From contig NC_060213.1 of NCBI RefSeq assembly GCF_021130785.1, forward strand, positions 97,518,501 through 97,582,500: a DNA stretch of 64,000 bases, read 5' to 3'. Below, one piece after another: positions 59,881 to 64,000 of this stretch. Source of the stretch: Homalodisca vitripennis. Its lineage: Eukaryota; Arthropoda; Insecta; Hemiptera; Cicadellidae. The position numbers and the translations under genes are program-made. How positions within the stretch are numbered: position 1 is the stretch's first letter; each line of letters opens with the position of its first letter. Under the pieces are notes generated by a model. It saw nothing but the letters and a program-made list of their open reading frames with translations, was not told where the DNA came from and did no database searches.

Positions 59881-62800
59881 CTTAAACATTGACATGTACG
59901 TTTAAACAAATTAAAGTAACCGGTAGAACTTTATGAGTTTGTTGAAGTGAAGGTACCAGTCAAAGTCAACCAAGAAACAATATTTTGTAAAGTACATAAG
60001 TATTGTGTTAATGTTTAAAAAGTGTTGAATTAAGCAGTTACTTAAATTTAGTAGTGCAATCAATTTTGGGTAAGGAAAATATTTTATCATGTTCAAATCA
60101 CATTACTAAGGTAACTTTCCTTAATACAAAAAAGTAGGAAGCCTATTTTGTGAAATTACAGGCATTAAAGTTTGAAATTTATGCAATTTTTAACTAGACA
60201 CAATTGAAAACAGCTGAAAATTAAAAAATAAAATTTCTAAAGAATGTACATGAGCCATAGCTTCAGGGAGTGTCTCTATTTATTAATATTTAAAAAATTA
60301 GTTTAATAAGGTAAGAATTAAAACACACCATTTTCTTAAATTATACCTAAAAATCCCTTAAGGCATAAGTCAATCATGTTACTCCCTGAAGTTACAACTT
60401 CTGATTTTACTATAAAAAATTCACATTTTAGGTAGATTTCATGTATATTTTTAAAGTTTGTTGCCTTAACTTAATGAAAAGGCAACTAGTATATAAAGCA
60501 TAGTTTGGATGAGTTCTTTAGACAGTCTTAACCAATAAAACATTTCAATATGGAAGCCACTCACTGAGCAAACATTTACATCTCAGGCTTTTCATAACAT
60601 AAATCAAAATCAGAAATTTTTTAAATTATCAAACAATTTCAAGAAACATTTATTCTTACTTATTTTTTAATAACATTTACAGTTTTAAAATGGTGGCCGT
60701 TTAAAGTTATAAAAGTATACAATTCAACCATTATAAGAGAATGTGTTTACACACATTATTTTGGATTAATTGCAACTAATTCAGATTAATTTTTACATAG
60801 AAATTTATAACAAATTTTATTTATAAGGTTTCATGATTGTGGAGTTTCTAAATGTTTGACCCTAGAACTGGCGGCCATTTCATCCTGTAGTGTCGGGCTG
60901 TTTTGGAGCTTCGCACAAGGTTTTTTTAAAAAAATTATTAAAAATATAGAATAGAAACAATAAATAAAAGTATATATTTTTGTGTTCAGGATTACACGTA
61001 AAATTACACTATATTGTAAAATTAACCATATAAAATTTTTTAATAAACACTTTTTTTAATCAAATATAAAATTTACGAAAAATATTTCTTAAATTTGGGG
61101 GGGACCATACCTAGCAAATGAAGTTATAGTGAGATATATTTAAAAGTGAGATAGCCATTCTGTGTCAAATTTTATCTAGTTTCAGAAAAACATAAACATT
61201 ATACACATTTATGAAAGCATCATAAAGCTATATATAGAACAAAAAGCAGCGATGTGCATAAATTCTGAAAATCGGGTGTACACGTAAGACTTTGGTACGT
61301 AAAACAAGTTTTGCTAATAAATTTATCTATGAATACATGTTATATTGCATATTTTCTTACTTAGAATAAAATAGAACGTACAGTACTAATGAAATAATTT
61401 CCATACATTATTTTTTGAAACGTAAAAAAGGTACATTTTGCCATTATTCAAAACTTTTGCGAAAAAATTTTCATTCAGCAAAATATAAAATGGTTTCTAA
61501 AGCTTGTACTATATCAAAATTTATAAATTTATGGTTTATAAGTAATAGGAAATATTATGTAGTTTTATAAAACTATAAATATAAGTAAATATATAGAAAA
61601 ATTATAGAATAACCCAAACAGTTTTTATATATAACCAAAGAAATTACAGGAAATATATATTTTATTGTGAAAAATATCTATTTACCAAAACCAAATAGTT
61701 ACTTCAGAGATAAAAGAGTGCTATAAATAACGTTTAGTAAGTGAAAACAATAACAAACTATGTGAAATGAATTTTAGCCAAGTCAGTTTGCCATAGCCTA
61801 CACAGAGCCGATAATTTCTCAAATATATATTTTACACTACTACGACATCCAACAACACACTACACATTAAATACGACACTAAAACTATTAAAACTTATAA
61901 ATATCCACAGCTCGGCACGAAAGTGATACTGAATGGAAGCGGCAACATGGCGGTCCCAACAAACCGCGTCGTGTTTTCTTTTACATTCAAAATAACAAGC
62001 TTGGTATGTCATAACCATAATACAAAGAGGAATAAAACTTATCTGTCCCCTAGCATTTTTCTTCCCGAATCCAATGGTGCATGAATTAAATCGATGCGTT
62101 GCCGGAGTATATTGTAAAAAGTAATTATACGAGGGAATGTTTGACTGACAAAATTTTGTCGGTTAACACTACAGAAGCGGCAATGACCGACAAAATTTTG
62201 TCGATTAACAGTTGGAGGGTTAAAAGTGTTACGATTATATTAACATGGCAACATGGAGAGTCCCATCAGTATTAGTATTGTCCAAATTAAATATCCAAAA
62301 AATAATGCATTCTCAGTTTGACATATTGACTTTGCCAACGATTGAGCCGGAAGAGATTTATTTTCAGCCAATTTTATTTAGGCAAAATTATTAGAAAAAA
62401 GCCTAAATTTCCCACTTTAAATGCCTATAATAATTTCTTGAGGAGTAAAAAGATTTTTTCTACCTTTTCAGTATCTAGAGAAGTTTTCCAAGGGCAACAA
62501 GTTTAACATTAAAAAATATTTTCCAAACTCAAAATTGATTACTCCACTCTTAAATCTTTTTGGATTGTCAAATGTACAATTTATCTCCAACACAGAATTT
62601 TCCTGACAAGTCACCATTGCGAAATGAGATTTGAGCTCTTGCTTTGGATCTTCAAACCAAAGTTGGTACTCTTGATATCAAAATCTCAAATGTTTCAAAG
62701 CAAACATTAACGAAACTAATAGTTTTACATTCCACAATCCACAATAATGTTAAATGTTGAGTACCGTCCCAGAACAACTACACAATCTTAGAAAGATTAC

Positions 62801-64000
62801 TTGATGTTTATTAAAATATGGTACTATGCCTTGTCAAAACAGTTCCAAATGCATTCTGACAAGATATAGTACCACATTTAAGTTAATTACACAGTTCTTA
62901 GAATAACAAAACAATACAATAAATATTACAGTGTTAGAATATCTAGCATAATTTTTATTACAACATGACATTAATTTGTGTCATCATTATAATGGAATGA
63001 ACACCTTCCACGCAATTTTGTGAAATAGCGTAGGGAATATATTCAGCCAAAGCTTATTTTGTCCTATAGTTTATGAAGGCATTTAATACGCAGTGTAGAG
63101 GCTTTATCAAGGGATAATAACTGACATCCATAAATAATTTGTTGGAAATCATTTCCCCTAATTGAATCATACAGGCATTTCATTTAATCAGCTAAGTTAT
63201 TGGGTAATAATTTCAACATTAGTAAGATCTCCCTGATAGATTAATAGAAAAACAGACTCATAACAAAATAATTTTATACTGTTGGAACAAAATGTAATGT
63301 AAGGTAAACATCTATATATGTTTCTTACTTTTATCACCATGCATACAAAAACTATACCTCTGATGTTCTTTTTTTGGAGGGTAAAGATACTTATCATACA
63401 CAGAGAACCTCTTCTATTGCTGGGAAAGAACCATAACAATATAAATATGTACTTTTTATAAAAATGGGAGGAGGAGAATAATGAAATAATTTTAGAAAAT
63501 CAGTTTTAGACCCTAATGAAAGACAGATATTAAGGTAGCACAATTGGGGTCGGCTAGGTTAATTTAGTTTGAGATTTTTAGTCACAACCATTTAAGGTAT
63601 CTTTCCAGAAAAATACACAGAGATTTTGTTGTTCCACAAGGAATTGTTGCCATTTTAAGGCCATCCTAAAATCACGCCCAAAGAAAATGGTTTAACATAA
63701 GGATAGGGATTTTATACAGTATGTATAAATATACAAAATATTACAGGAGAGAAAACTCCAGAACATATTAACAGAGAACAGCCACCCTTGTGATCTGAAT
63801 TATATAGTATTTCTTTTTAATTTCCAAATGTAGTATTTTATTAAAAAACCAAATAATTTTCTCAAATTACACTTCATAAAAAATGCCTTTTTCTTATTCA
63901 TAAGTCTTGAAAAACCTTGTCTTTCTCACCAGTCATCTTCTTTATACTGTGCAAAAATCAGATTCTTATCTTCAGTTGTTTTTATATGGGTTTGGTAACA
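59881..64000 (-). other. Melted 5' intron sequence, missing first exon not found
   Basis: From the acceptor at 59881 upwards I looked on the minus strand for the family start (M-H-x-L-F ending R-D-L-S-R) and a GT donor and found none. The piggyBac-like element 60856-62223 lies here. The frames at 59911-60096 and 63197-63439 have no domain. The first intron therefore probably exceeds 4 kb. Confidence 0.6.
60856..62223. mobile_element. piggyBac-like element with palindromic subterminal repeats, 1.37 kb
   Basis: The left end is TTGA (60856-60859, one change from TTAA), then CCCTAGAACTGGCGGCC. The right end is CAGTTGGAGGG then TTAA (62220-62223), so CCCTxxAACTG is the shared terminal repeat. Inside the right end the palindrome GACAAAATTTTGTC occurs twice (about 62148 and 62188), each followed by GTTAAC or ATTAAC. 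The interior is AT-rich with a GC-richer, promoter-like patch around 61905-61970. No transposase frame found. Confidence 0.6.

Noticed and set aside
1..64000. CRISPR arrays, operons, tRNA or rRNA genes.
   Set aside because: The sequence is clearly an animal nuclear genome with spliceosomal introns. No cloverleaf with A and B boxes and no rRNA signature was noticed by eye. A tRNAscan-SE run would settle the tRNA question.

Overview
The window is eukaryotic, AT-rich and intron-dominated, and it looks like an insect genome. It holds one protein-coding gene I can identify firmly, the orthologue of Drosophila melted (vertebrate VEPH1), on the minus strand. I read 16 coding exons between 59880 and 20246. 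Every splice junction has GT..AG ends and every reading phase agrees, giving 909 codons plus a stop. The first coding exon, which by family homology encodes about 16 residues, was not found and probably lies beyond 64000. The protein has an N-terminal helical (ARM-like) half, a Ser/Thr/Asn-rich linker split over small exons, a conserved block before the PH region, and a C-terminal PH domain.

The introns are a burial ground of transposable elements. From low to high coordinate: an R1/LOA-like LINE remnant (about 9390-10560, minus); a degenerate LINE (about 17690-19085, plus); a DDE-type transposase-like pseudogene (about 22260-22790, plus); a 5'-truncated LINE with a 907-codon open frame (24186-27324, plus); a three-level nest at 27526-34713 (a foldback arm interrupted by a piggyBac-type element, which carries a LINE, which carries a second piggyBac-type element); a broken mariner (34840-35860); a hAT-like MITE (41393-41637); a LINE with one in-frame stop (about 46540-48532, plus); two internally deleted piggyBac-type elements (49432-50065 and 50568-51626); two 3' ends of one LINE family in opposite orientation (52540-52960 and 55960-56350); a minus-strand LINE remnant (57805-58620); and a further piggyBac-like element (60856-62223). 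Another hAT-like MITE (8700-8960) lies beyond the 3' end of the gene.

The part outside the coding exons of melted (1-20245) has no recognisable protein-coding gene. It carries a more GC-rich, promoter-like patch at 440-800, diverged tandem duplications at 3078-3842, a cytosine tract with regularly spaced adenines at 8992-9090, and the elements listed above. Some of it may be 3' UTR of melted.

I found no new multi-gene system. The strongest observations are the nest of insertions, which can be undone by reading through its TTAA duplications; a dispersed repeat whose copies keep a hammerhead-ribozyme-like core; a LINE tail captured in frame inside another LINE's reverse transcriptase; and small symmetric exons in the melted linker that could be skipped without a frameshift.
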